Shown here piece after piece: positions 14,301 to 23,088 of a stretch of 64,000 nucleotides of DNA. Origin of the DNA: Monodelphis domestica. Its lineage: Eukaryota; Chordata; Mammalia; Didelphimorphia; Didelphidae. Within the stretch, counting starts at the first letter, position 1. The number at the start of each line of letters is the position of its first letter. Under the pieces are notes generated by a model. The model was not told the DNA's origin. It saw only the letters and a list, made by a program, of their open reading frames with translations, and ran no database searches. The DNA is taken from positions 38,019,351-38,083,350 of the forward strand of contig NC_077230.1 of the NCBI RefSeq assembly GCF_027887165.1, in the 5' to 3' direction. The position numbers and the translations under genes are program-made.

Positions 14301-17202
14301 TCATTTTGTAGGTGAGGAAAATGAAGCCCAGAGAATACATATAGATGACTAGCTCCCCTGCTAAGACTTCAAGTGTCTTGCCCCTAAATCCAATGCTCTA
14401 TGTTCTTACCTATGCTTGATAATATAGAGGGTCATTAGCAATAGGAAGCAATTAAAGGTTGCTGTTGCCTCTGGTTAAACCTAGGAAGAAACTTATACTG
14501 TTCTACTCATTGAATTATTCATATTCTTAGATATCACAATTAAAAAAGAACAAGTAGAAGAATTAGTAGAAGAGGAGATCAGCAGTGGCAAACCTGCAGT
14601 GGGAAAAGCTCCAATGCAGTTTTCCTGGTTTTGGTAAGAGATGTGCTTTTTATAAATGGATAACAAAATTCTTAACAGACAAAATAATTTATTTCTGCTG
14701 GATTTTACCCCAATTGGCTACCATTTTGCTGTGTTTTTCCTTTATATAAAAGAACCTCATTATTTCTGTATGGTTTCTCAGTTGTTCACATCTTCCTCAA
14801 ATGGACTCTGGCATAGAGGTATCCAACTCACAGCCTATGGACTGGCCCCAAGATATCCATTTCTTTTTGAGTTTGATAACACCAACATAGAGGAAAAAAT
14901 ATAGGACATAGAGTGTATCCAGGGTCAAATTGGAGCTTTGTCACTTCAACTTGTGTGATTGAGGTTATGTGATTTCTGATCAATACGTTTGAGATTTCTC
15001 ATCTATATAAAATGAGGGGATGGCACAAGTTTACATCCAGTGTTACTTCCAAATCTACATCAGGGAAACTTCAACTCCTTACAAGACAAATCATGTATTA
15101 GTTGTGTTTAATGTAGAGGAGGAAGCGGTAGAGAGAGATGATACCATGCCACATGCACAAAACTTTTAACTTAATTGACTTCCATTTCTTGTTTGTTTCT
15201 TTTTTTTAACATAAACGTCAGGTTAGGTTATACCTATTCTCTTCGATATATGCCAACATAGACATGTGCCCCATAAAAAACCAAAGTTCCTTTAACATAT
15301 GGCTTTATCTTTCTTATGGAATTGAAATTTATGAATTTTTATAGTGTGTTTCTCTTTAGGTAACTTTTTGCATCATAATAGAATATATTTTATGCTTTAA
15401 TTATTTCCCTCTCAAATCTTGGATGATTCTAGCAATGTCCAAGGATACAATTGGCGGAGCTTCTTTTGTTTTAAAAAACATGATAAACAAGTACAGAATG
15501 TGCGCAAGCAGGAAGAAACTTACCTAAAGGTAAATTTTCATTATTTGAAATTTGTCATAAAGATTTATGTGCGTATCTCCATTTTAATTACTAGGGAATG
15601 AGCTTTTAAAATAATCTCTAAGACCCTTTCGCAGTTTTCACTGTCAATGGTTATATAAACATAGGCCAATCTAAGCTTTTAAATATTGTCTCTCTTGATC
15701 TCTAGCTATTTGATGACACCTCTGCTTCTTTTATACCCCAAAGCTGCTGGTGTCTGACTGGACAGAAACTCAAGTTGGCCATTGGTTAAAGAGTATTGGA
15801 ATGAAAAAATATATCCTGAAATTTGATTATAAAAGAGTAAGCAGTCAAGAACTTCTTGAATTAGACAATGATGCATTAAAAGTAAGCTTCAGAATTGGCT
15901 TTTTATATATGCTACATACAATTTTATATTAACTTATTTTATGTTGGGCATTGGATGCAAAACTACAAATAATGGGATTCCTATATATGGCCCATTTGAC
16001 AACCTTATGGTTTTAAGGAAAACATGTTAACTACCTTTTTGAATGTAGTTTCAAGAAATGTTTTTTAATGTGATTTGCTCCCCCTTTTTTTTAGTATTCC
16101 TGCCATATGGTCATTCCTTTTTATTTCTATTTATTCATTGAAGCCTTATACCTTCCGTCTTAGAATATATAACATGTAAATTTCCAAAGAAAAAGAATTT
16201 TAAGGGGTGGTCAATGTGAGGCAAGTGACTGTCTCAGCATCATACTTCTAGGGGGTCACATTTGAAACCAGGATCTCTTTTCTCTAGGTCTGGTTCTTAA
16301 TCTATTGAGCCACCATTCTTTTTTTTTAAGAATTCTATGTATTAACAAACACTGGAAAGCAGAAAAGCAATATTTTAATTTTTGACCACGCAGATTAACT
16401 TCACTGAAACAGATTAAAAAACAGTAATCATGGGAAATGGCAAGCTTTCATTTCATTTATAGTAAATACAATATCAATATTTTAAGCTTTAAATATCAAA
16501 TATTGGTTAGAATAACATCTTTGTCATTGACTAGAGGTACTAGAGGAATATGATAATTGACAACACAAAACCCTGAAATATATTCTACTTGGATTCATTT
16601 GCCACATAAGAAAATATTAGGAGGATTTTTTAAAATATAGCTTCTTTCACAATTATTTCTAAAGTTCCTAATGTATTCTATTTAAGTACCTCTAAGCTGT
16701 AAATTTCTGATATTCTGGGTTCTTCCATTTGAAGACAAATGAAAATTATGCAATTAAAAATAATAAAAAAAATGTATAGTGTTTCAAATGCAACCATCTC
16801 TGGGCTCCCAACCAGTTAAGCAAATAAAAATTAATAGATGAGAAATGTAGCTTCAAGTATAATTATGACACCAATAAGAAGTACCAACACTCTTCTTAGA
16901 AAAGATAGTTTTTATGTGAATTCCTTAATGCCTTTTAGAGTTCTACAATGTAATTTTTTTACTTCATTCAGAGATATTGAATATTTTCCTAATGTTGTAA
17001 AATCTGAGTTCTTCAGAAAGGATACTTAATTTAATGTTCAGTTTCATTATGTAAAGAGTTATAAAATATATTCATTTGAATGCATGCATGTAAAGTAACA
17101 GCTTTCATTTTTTTTCCAAAGTGCATTGGAATCACTAAGAAGAGAGATCGCAAGAAAATCCTTAAGGGAATTAAGAAAATTCAACAGACAGAAAATAATT
17201 AA
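5238..17202 (+). CDS. Gene A: neurabin-like coiled coil + SAM protein, 3' part (six exons visible)
   Basis: Exons read at 5238-5334, 6427-6559, 14531-14633, 15433-15529, 15744-15881 and 17122-17202, all with AG acceptors and GT donors. The phases join without a stop to give about 215 residues ending in TAA. The order is a charged coiled-coil-like segment, a short acidic/Lys linker, a Trp/Phe-rich and basic segment, then a SAM domain (WTETQVGHWL, SIGMKKY, ELLELDNDALK, CIGITKKRDRKK). SAM domains are five-helix protein-interaction modules; in neurabins the SAM is C-terminal, behind PDZ and coiled coil, on an actin- and PP1-binding scaffold. Any such role here is inference. The PDZ exons expected upstream are not in the window. 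The gene is paralogous to gene B exon by exon. It could be a young pseudogene upstream, but the visible frame is intact if a shifted acceptor is used at 15744. Confidence 0.72.
5335..6426 (+). other. Gene A intron
   Basis: Homologous to the gene B intron 36050-37982 from about 5370 on (shared words such as ccagagggttc and the ttcttaactgggag block). It holds TA-rich microsatellites near 5351-5364 and 5510-5530. No extra exon seen. Confidence 0.6.
6427..6559 (+). CDS. Gene A exon: acidic linker
   Basis: Acceptor TTTCAG and donor GTAAGA. The exon is 133 bp, phase 0 in and phase 1 out. It encodes TNNLIEKLKKYVNISEV, then a Glu-rich stretch and the motif TTGQLLAAEDISLG. It matches gene B exon 37983-38193 at both ends (…GQLLAQGDFNSG) but is 78 bp (26 codons) shorter in the middle, so the reading frame is kept. 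Confidence 0.68.
6960..11300 (-). mobile_element. Old L1 LINE, antisense, lacking the RT core
   Basis: From left to right: 3' region (about 6990-7890), EN-RT linker (about 7915-8400), EN domain (8791-8988 reverse: LNVDVNGLNLHIKQKRK, CPQETHLK), inter-ORF, ORF1 (about 9600-10400, antisense DLENR-type region near 10100) and probable 5' UTR to about 11300. About 2 kb of ORF2 encoding the reverse-transcriptase core is missing at about 7900. The same junction is present at about 40040 in the gene B intron. Confidence 0.82.
11590..11720 (+). repeat. L2/MIR3-type 3' tail
   Basis: Pattern 'aactccttgagagcagagattg … tatccttggtgctgtacctgg … aatgattgttgac', characteristic of CR1/L2-derived 3' ends. Confidence 0.6.
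12230..12400 (+). repeat. MIR-like SINE remnant
   Basis: Diverged MIR core: 'attttacggaaaacaaaaacagg … caagtacacccagctagtaaatgg'. Confidence 0.5.
13438..14150. repeat. Unassigned interspersed repeat shared with the gene B intron
   Basis: Homologous to 40470-41225 over its whole length (attttcagtcatcc, tttgtcttgccacaggattt, gaagaaagagtgaggctga). It resembles a family scattered through marsupial DNA, possibly LTR-type. It predates the gene duplication. No open frame. Confidence 0.5.
14265..14415 (+). repeat. MIR-like remnant
   Basis: 'cattttgtaggtgaggaaaatgaagcccagag' pattern. The same insertion lies at about 41345-41500 in gene B, just upstream of the homologous exon. Confidence 0.55.
14531..14633 (+). 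CDS. Gene A exon: Glu-rich linker ending FSWF
   Basis: Acceptor TTCTTAG and donor GTAAGAG. The exon is 103 bp, phase 1 in and phase 2 out. It encodes DITIKKEQVEELVEEEISSG, then KPAVGKAPMQFSWF. The gene B counterpart at 41624-41735 ends KKRFSWFR and has the same phases. Confidence 0.68.
14634..15432 (+). other. Gene A intron
   Basis: Homologous to gene B intron 41736-42516 at similar length. No repeat or exon recognised. Confidence 0.55.
15433..15529 (+). CDS. Gene A exon: aromatic/basic segment
   Basis: Acceptor GATTCTAG and donor GTAAAT. The exon is 97 bp, phase 2 in and phase 0 out. It encodes CNVQGYNWRSFFCFKKHDKQ, then VQNVRKQEETYLK. The gene B counterpart 42517-42613 has exactly the same length and shares FFxFKKHDKQVxNVxK. 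Confidence 0.68.
15744..15881 (+). CDS. Gene A exon: SAM domain helices 1-4
   Basis: The exon is 138 bp, phase 0 at both ends, donor GTAAGC. It encodes LLVSDWTETQVGHWLKSIGM, then KKYILKFDYKRVSSQELLEL and DNDALK. The W..xxV..WL..IGM..Y...F pattern is the SAM signature. The acceptor CCCCAAAG|CTG lies 41 bp downstream of the AG homologous to gene B's acceptor. Using the homologous AG near 15702 would put the SAM out of frame, while the downstream AG, which has a pyrimidine-rich tract, restores it. Confidence 0.68.
15882..17121 (+). other. Gene A intron between SAM exons, with an old SINE
   Basis: A diverged antisense SINE body at about 16135-16325 ('tgaggcaagtgactgtctcagcatcat … tttgaaaccaggatctc'). 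The same old SINE is the target of the nested insertions in gene B (45890-51960). Confidence 0.5.
17122..17202 (+). CDS. Gene A last exon: SAM helix 5 and stop
   Basis: Acceptor TTTTTTTCCAAAG. The exon encodes CIGITKKRDRKKILKGIKK, then IQQTENN and TAA. It continues the SAM domain (the LGI..xxDR.KIL..I pattern) and matches gene B's last exon 52855-52956. Confidence 0.72.
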   Translation, partial: CIGITKKRDRKKILKGIKKIQQTENN

Positions 17203-17960
17203 TACAATCTAACAATTAAATATATCAAAAAGATAATTCTGGAAGATACAGCAAAAATGAGAAAAATATAATTACATGATATTTACCTTTAATCTACTAC
17301 TTCAACATATTATTTTGATATAGAATAATTTTTCATTGTTGAAAAATTATTAATATCATCCATAATAAGCATTACACATATTATACTGTATTTCTGAATA
17401 AACTGATTATAATATACACATATGCTCTCATTTTTGTAGGAAATGGATATGGAATTTCCTCAGTACAACTGAAGGAATAGTGCAAAAAGCAATTTTCCTA
17501 GTATAACAGAAACTCTTAGATGTTTTCAATCTTGTTCAACTTTTCATTACCTCTGCCTAGACCACCTGTAAAAAATCTGCCTCAAACATTGAATTGTTGC
17601 TTTCTTATTGTCCCAGAGTCCTTAATAGACATTAATTGCAGAACCTTAATCTTCTTCTCTACAAGTCCAGCCCTCTCTATTCTTTGTTAATTTTGCTTCA
17701 GAATCCAAATATGAACAAAAGAAATAAATGTATATAAAAATTTATACATATAATAAATATATATCTATACGGTATATATGATATGTGTGTGTGCATACAT
17801 ATATATTGCCCATGAGACCTCCTTCTTACCTTCTCCCATTAACTACTACATTGACTTCTCCATAGTTTTTTGGTCATAATACTCTCCAAATCATAGCTCA
17901 AGTGCTCCAAAATACTGTTTTACATTTATCAATCTGTTAAAGAATGTTATTCAGTTAAAC
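17203..17960 (+). other. Gene A 3' UTR and flank shared with gene B
   Basis: This non-coding DNA follows the TAA. Homology with the gene B flank resumes after B's minisatellite and runs to about 17.95 kb (B: about 54.83-55.34 kb), marking the approximate 3' limit of the gene duplication. Confidence 0.5.
17397..17402 (+). terminator. Candidate polyadenylation signal of gene A
   Basis: An AATAAA hexamer lies 195 bp after the stop codon. The aligned position downstream of gene B (54897-54902) reads AAAAAA. Confidence 0.5.
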
Positions 17961-18668
17961 CAATGGCCAACGAGGTGCTTTTGTTGTCCTCTCCCAGGAC
18001 AATACTCTTTAACAACTCTGCCCACTTCTGCTCCCAAAGAGATAAAAGGAAAACGTGCTTTAGGACATCGACAACATGAAGCAATAGTTGTAAAGAGTGA
18101 AGAACTATAGAAACATGCATGGACTATACGCTATAGCACCCTTGAGCTATTTAGCTTTAGAATCTTTGCTTTTTAATTCTTACTATAAGCTTTTAATAGA
18201 CACAAGGATCATTTGTTTTAGTTTTGTTTTTAGACCTGTGGCCTGAAGGAGCCATGTGCACTAGGAAAGAAAATAGGAAAAGTTACTTGGTTTAGAGGAT
18301 CATATGTATCATCTAAGTTTCCCTAGTGCATATGGAAATATAAATGATCCAAGATAATTTCTTGGGATCTGAGAATGTCCATGAGAATAATATACTACGG
18401 GAAGATCTCCATTGACTGCTGCTGTTGAAAGTAAGGACAAACCTGAGAACACAATGACAGTTTTATTCTAAAGGCTAAAGCCAGAGATAGGGACTTGTGT
18501 ATTTCTAAAGGGACCGACTTCTGTAGGCATGATGTGGCCTAGGAAGAAGAATCAAATTTCAGTTCAACAGGACTAAAACAATAGGAGATTCATGAATGCC
18601 TGATTCCCTTTTACATGTGAATAAATTCTGTCACAAAGGTAAGTTTAATAAGAAGTTAAGGTGGCAGC

Positions 18669-18669
<1 letters not shown>

Positions 18670-18708
<39 letters not shown>

Positions 18709-18722
18709 TGTGTGTATGTGTG
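18670..18722. repeat. (TG)n microsatellite
   Basis: About 26 TG units with two TA interruptions. Confidence 0.95.
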
Positions 18723-19599
18723 TTTTGAATCATTTTCAATTGCAAACAATATTTAATACTAAATCTAGGAGGAGATAGGAAATCTTTACAGACTACTGTG
18801 TAGAAAGACAGACATAAGGTGACATAGTTATACCTTTCTTTGAAAGCTCAATGCTGGAAGCACTGGATTAGGGAAGGATATGGCAGATATAATGCAGGCT
18901 TCAGGGGAGAAAGACCTGCTAAGAAGTTTTGTGTGACAGAAGGGCAGGCCATGTTAGAGAGAAATGTTGGAAACGTCTCCACAGATAAGCTTTGGCAACT
19001 GGTTGGATGGAGGAGGAATGATGGACTGAGCCTATGAAGAAGACAATAGTTGGTGAGGCAGGGTGATGAAATAGTGAGAGAGAGAAGAGGAAGAGGGGAG
19101 ATTTTCTGATTAGAAAATAAGAATTTCAGCTTTGGAAATACTGAATATCAGATGTTTATAGGACAATGGTATAATTTAGAGAGGCATTACCTACCAAAAA
19201 TTCCAGACTGGGATCTGGAAAGCTTACCACAATCTCAACACCCAAAGATTAAAGTCCAAATATTTGGAGAACCAAAAAAAAAAAAAACAACCCACCCCAA
19301 TATACTTCTTTTTCACTGTCCTCTGATCAGGACTGATCTTCCTTCACCACTCTGCCTACTGCTGCTGTCATAGAGCTAGAGAAAACATGCTTTTTGATGT
19401 CAGCAATAATTCACATTAGCTGTTGGGAGTGGAGCTATGTGGAAACGTGAGAGTGGTTTGGGTTCCTGAGTTGATTACATTAAAAAATTCCTTTAAAAAA
19501 TCTTTTTCTCAACACTTTTCACATTTACATAAAAGGTTTTTATTCTTTTTAATTTTACATAGTTACAAGAGCCTTAGTTTAAAAGCCCTGGTTCACTTA

Positions 19600-19797
19600 A
19601 AAAATAAAACAAACAAAAAACCCTTGCCTTCTCACTTAGAATCAATGCTGTGTATAGTTTCCACAGCAGAAGAGTGGTAAGGGCTAGTCAATGGGGTTTA
19701 AGCTTCTTGCCCAGGGTGACCAAGCTAGGAAGTGTCTGCGGCCACATTTGAACCCAGGACTTGGCTCTCAATTCACCGAGTCACCCAACTGCCTCCA
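19600..19797 (-). mobile_element. tRNA-derived SINE, antisense
   Basis: The reverse strand carries the SINE body (antisense 'gggctagtcaatggggtttaag', 'cacatttgaacccagg'), with a T/A-rich 3' end at left. Confidence 0.65.
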
Positions 19798-20454
19798 AAG
19801 TGGTTCATTCTTGAAAGAAAATTGAAAAAAGTTACTTTTCTTTTGATGAGTTACATGAATGATTCCAGTCATCCAAGTATCCCTGAAACTCATAAATTCA
19901 TTTAGATGGTTTCTGAGGAACTGAAGCTAACATGAGAAAAATGTTCCCTAGAAACTTACCCAGTCACCTGTGGGGAAACAATAACAGCAGATTCTAAAGA
20001 ATGCCAGAAAAAGGAGTCCATGAATTTGTAAGAACACATATTTCTATATATATGATATGTCTGAGGAAGCAGAGACAGTTCTGTACTTGCTACCTCTGGG
20101 CTAAGCCATATTATCCTCCTTGAGGGCTGGTTGTTTCTCTCAAGCTCGGTGCCCACCATAAATACTTGTTGGCTAACTGGATTGATAAATGGAATTGTTT
20201 ACACACTCGTTGCTAGGGGAGCTTGTTTTGAAACTTAGGAAGTAAAATTATGTAAGTCTCAAGAAAGAAAAAGAAGTCTAAATATTAAATGTATAAAGGT
20301 GGTAAAATGGAAAGATTGGTAGGCCTAAGCTGAGGTATCTGTTAACTTTTACTGCTGCTTTTTGACTGCTGGCTGACCATTCTGAGTTTCAAGGCAACTG
20401 AAGAGTTGATTCAAAAGAAATGACTGGTGGTTCCCTTAAGAGGGCCAAACACTC

Positions 20455-20575
20455 AACAGCCAATAAGAGATCATAGAACATAGAACAACTGTCAGGTTAC
20501 CAAGGAATCAGGAGGATTATAAATAAAGGGAGGAGACTGGGGAGGTCATTCCTGCAAAGGAAACCAAGGAGGTAG
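20455..20575 (+). promoter_or_regulatory. Candidate CCAAT/TATA promoter and non-coding first exon for gene B
   Basis: CCAAT lies at 20460-20464 and TATAAATA at 20518-20525, 58 bp apart. That spacing is typical of a core promoter and predicts a start near 20550. A possible donor AAGGAG|GTAGGA follows at 20572. It lies about 2.4 kb upstream of the first recognised exon of gene B. It could equally be a promoter inside an unrecognised repeat. Confidence 0.3.
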
Positions 20576-21090
20576 GATGTGTTAAGGGTTGGAAGGGTGG
20601 CAGTTTGATAAATTGTGGAATTATTTGTTTTAGAGTAGTTGCTGGGAATTTCTTTTTGTTGTGGAATGGTTTGATATGGAATTGGTGATTTTTGATGTAT
20701 AAATTTTTAAAAAATATTGATAAACAGAATTCTAAAGGGGATCTCAGAGATTTTGTCCATTTTCAAAGGAATTGAAGATTATTGAGGAATCTATAAATAT
20801 TATAAAATACTATGGCAGGTTCCAGGGGGAAAATATATCCTAACCAAAATCTTCCTACCTGTTTTCTTTTTTATTTTAATTCTTTTTCTTTCTAGCTTTT
20901 AAACATTATTTCATGTTTTCTGTTTCATATGATTTTCACAATTTTGGTCAGTCCTCTAGTGAAAAAATATAAGAATATTGGGGAAAGAAGGAGTGGGATA
21001 AATCGTGGAAATTCATCTTTATATAAATATTTAGAAACAGAAACCAATCTATATGTATGTACTACATTTAAATAAATATATATAAGTCTG
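20576..21090. other. No gene or repeat recognised
   Basis: AT-rich single-copy-looking DNA between the candidate promoter and the AT array. No splice-bounded open frame was supported. Confidence 0.4.
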
Positions 21091-22570
21091 AATATAAAGA
21101 TTATATCCAATTAATATCAATTATTAATTAATGATTATCAATTAGTAATTGTCACTAATCAGTAATTGATTAATTAATTATCATCAATGTGTAATAATCA
21201 AAAATTAATAATTGGTTAATATAAATTATTTATTATAAATCACTAAATTATTGAATTATTTTGTTTTTATTTATATACATTTAATTAATTTATTTTTAAT
21301 AAATTTTATTTTTATATATTTATATATTATTTATTAAATTGTTTATTTTAATTTATTTTAATATAACATAAATTCATTTAATTTAATTTTTAAAGGTAAT
21401 TTAATTCAATTATTTATTAAAATAATAAATACAATATAATATTATTTATTAATTAGTGACAGCCATTAATTGATGATCATTAATTAATAACTGGCAATGA
21501 TTATTATTTTTAACCATCATTAATATTAAACAATTATTGGTTTATCAGCATTGATTATAATCAATTAATAATTAATGATCATTAATGAATCTATTCATGA
21601 TCATTGATTACTAATTATATTAAGTGAATTTAATGGATGGTCATTAATTAATAATTGATCATGATTATTATTCATAATAATTATTAAGTGATATTAAGTA
21701 ATTATTGATTAATGATGATTGATATTAATTATTTTATAGTCATTATTATTAATTACATCAAACAATTATTGATTTATTTTATGAATTAACATTAACCAAT
21801 TATTATTTGTTTAATAATTAATATTAAGAGATTATTGATGTCATCAGTTTATCCTTATTAAATAATTGTTTAATATTAAATAATAATGATTATGGAAAAT
21901 AATAATTAATAATGAACATCAATTAGTATATGTCCCTAATTAATAATTGATTAACATTAATTATTGATTATTAAATTATTGTATTTTAGAGTATATTTAA
22001 TTAATTAATTTATTTTAAATACATTTTCTTTTTATATATGTATATATAAATATATTTTATTCATTTTTAAATTTAATTTTACTTATTTATTAATTTATTT
22101 AATTTAACTTTTAAATCAATTTAAATAAAGTATTTATTAACTTATTAAAATAGTAAAGTATTAATCATTAAATATTGATCGATATTATTACTAATTAATG
22201 ACAATTGCTAATTGATTATTATTAATTAATAATCTTTTAGTATTTATTATTAATTAATTAACAATAATTAATAATTGATTCTTAATAATTAATTATTATA
22301 AGTAATCAATATCAATTATTAATTAATGGTTGAGAATTAATAGTCAATTAATAACAATTATTAACTAATAACAATTATTAATGATGATCAATCAACAATT
22401 GATTATGTAATAATTAAATTATTATAATGTGTTATGTTGTATAAATATAATAATATGATAGGATAGGATAGGATATAATCATTACATTATAAATTCTGAT
22501 TAATTGAAAATAATAATTTATTAATGATCATTAATTATTAGAATTCATTAATTAATATTAATATTTAATT
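21090..22570. repeat. 1.5 kb AT-rich array with a long-period internal duplication
   Basis: Almost entirely A/T, built from TTAATTAAT, AATTATTAAT and TGATCATTAAT words. Two long blocks are similar to each other: about 21130-21470 and about 21915-22205 (shared CAATTAGTA, TTTAATTAATTTATTTT, TTTTTATATAT and AAATCAATTTA-type words in the same order). Their spacing is about 720-780 bp. Confidence 0.75.
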
Positions 22571-22969
22571 AACATTAAAGGATGGTTTTAGAATATAAAG
22601 AAAAGAATGTTAGTCAATGTGCCTTGTACCACTTACCATAAACATTAATTAGGCTATAGCAAAATTGTATATACCTTTAGAATTCCTCCCCTTCCATTAG
22701 GTATAATGCTGATTTTTCCCCCTCAAATTTAATCAACATACAGGAGTAAATTTGAACATATGAGATACATTGTGAAAGGAAATATTATTCTTGTGTATCT
22801 TGGGGTCGAACACTAAGATAAAAAGAATTTTTAAGGGGCGTATCAATTAATGTCAAAAGACTGATCAAGAAAACTAATTTTTCTAAATAAAATTAATACA
22901 CCACTGTACTTTGAAATTATTTATATTTTGTTGCCCATGCACTTAAATTTTTTTTTTATTTTTTTCAAG
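22571..22969. other. No gene recognised upstream of first gene B exon
   Basis: Single-copy-looking AT-rich DNA ending in the long pyrimidine tract that serves the acceptor at 22969. Confidence 0.4.
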
Positions 22970-23088
22970 TAAAGATCGAATATTTTCTTGTTCAAGAAGC
23001 TTGTTGATAGCTTTTAATCTTCTCTGTGAAAAAATGATGCAAAGAAGAGTCCAGAACCTCGATTTATTTTCTTGTCAAATAGACAAAG
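22970..23088 (+). CDS. Gene B exon: pre-PDZ segment, possible start exon
   Basis: A long pyrimidine tract and AG precede 22970; the donor is AAAG|GTAAGC. The open frame reads KDRIFSCSRSLLIAFNLLCE, then KMMQRRVQNLDLFSCQIDKG. The end aligns with neurabin's pre-PDZ RVEKLELFPVELEKD. ATG ATG at 23034-23039 may be the start, or the frame may enter from an upstream exon (phase 2). The front half sits where neurabin has its PP1-docking RKI(H/K)F region, but the RVxF-type motif is not preserved. Confidence 0.6.

Larger units (their letters stand above)
6560..14530 (+). other. Gene A large intron
   Basis: Contains an AT-rich stretch (6680-6800), a large antisense L1, microsatellites (TATACA-type, 11460-11545), an L2-like tail, MIR pieces and an unassigned repeat. 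No coding exon was recognised; 11730-13430 otherwise shows nothing beyond low-copy sequence. Confidence 0.55.
17960..20455. other. Intergenic region between gene A and gene B
   Basis: No coding exon supported. It contains a TG microsatellite (18670-18722) and one antisense SINE (about 19600-19797). Confidence 0.5.

Noticed and set aside
14656-14904. 82-codon frame after a gene A exon
   Set aside because: Intronic, crosses no splice-supported boundary, and the collinear gene B region is not conserved as protein.
18596-18638. ATG-led short frame ending in a strong donor (AAAG|GTAAGT), possible first exon of gene B
   Set aside because: It leaves one base, while exon 22970-23088 needs two; the combined frame hits a stop. 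An intervening exon would be needed and none was seen.
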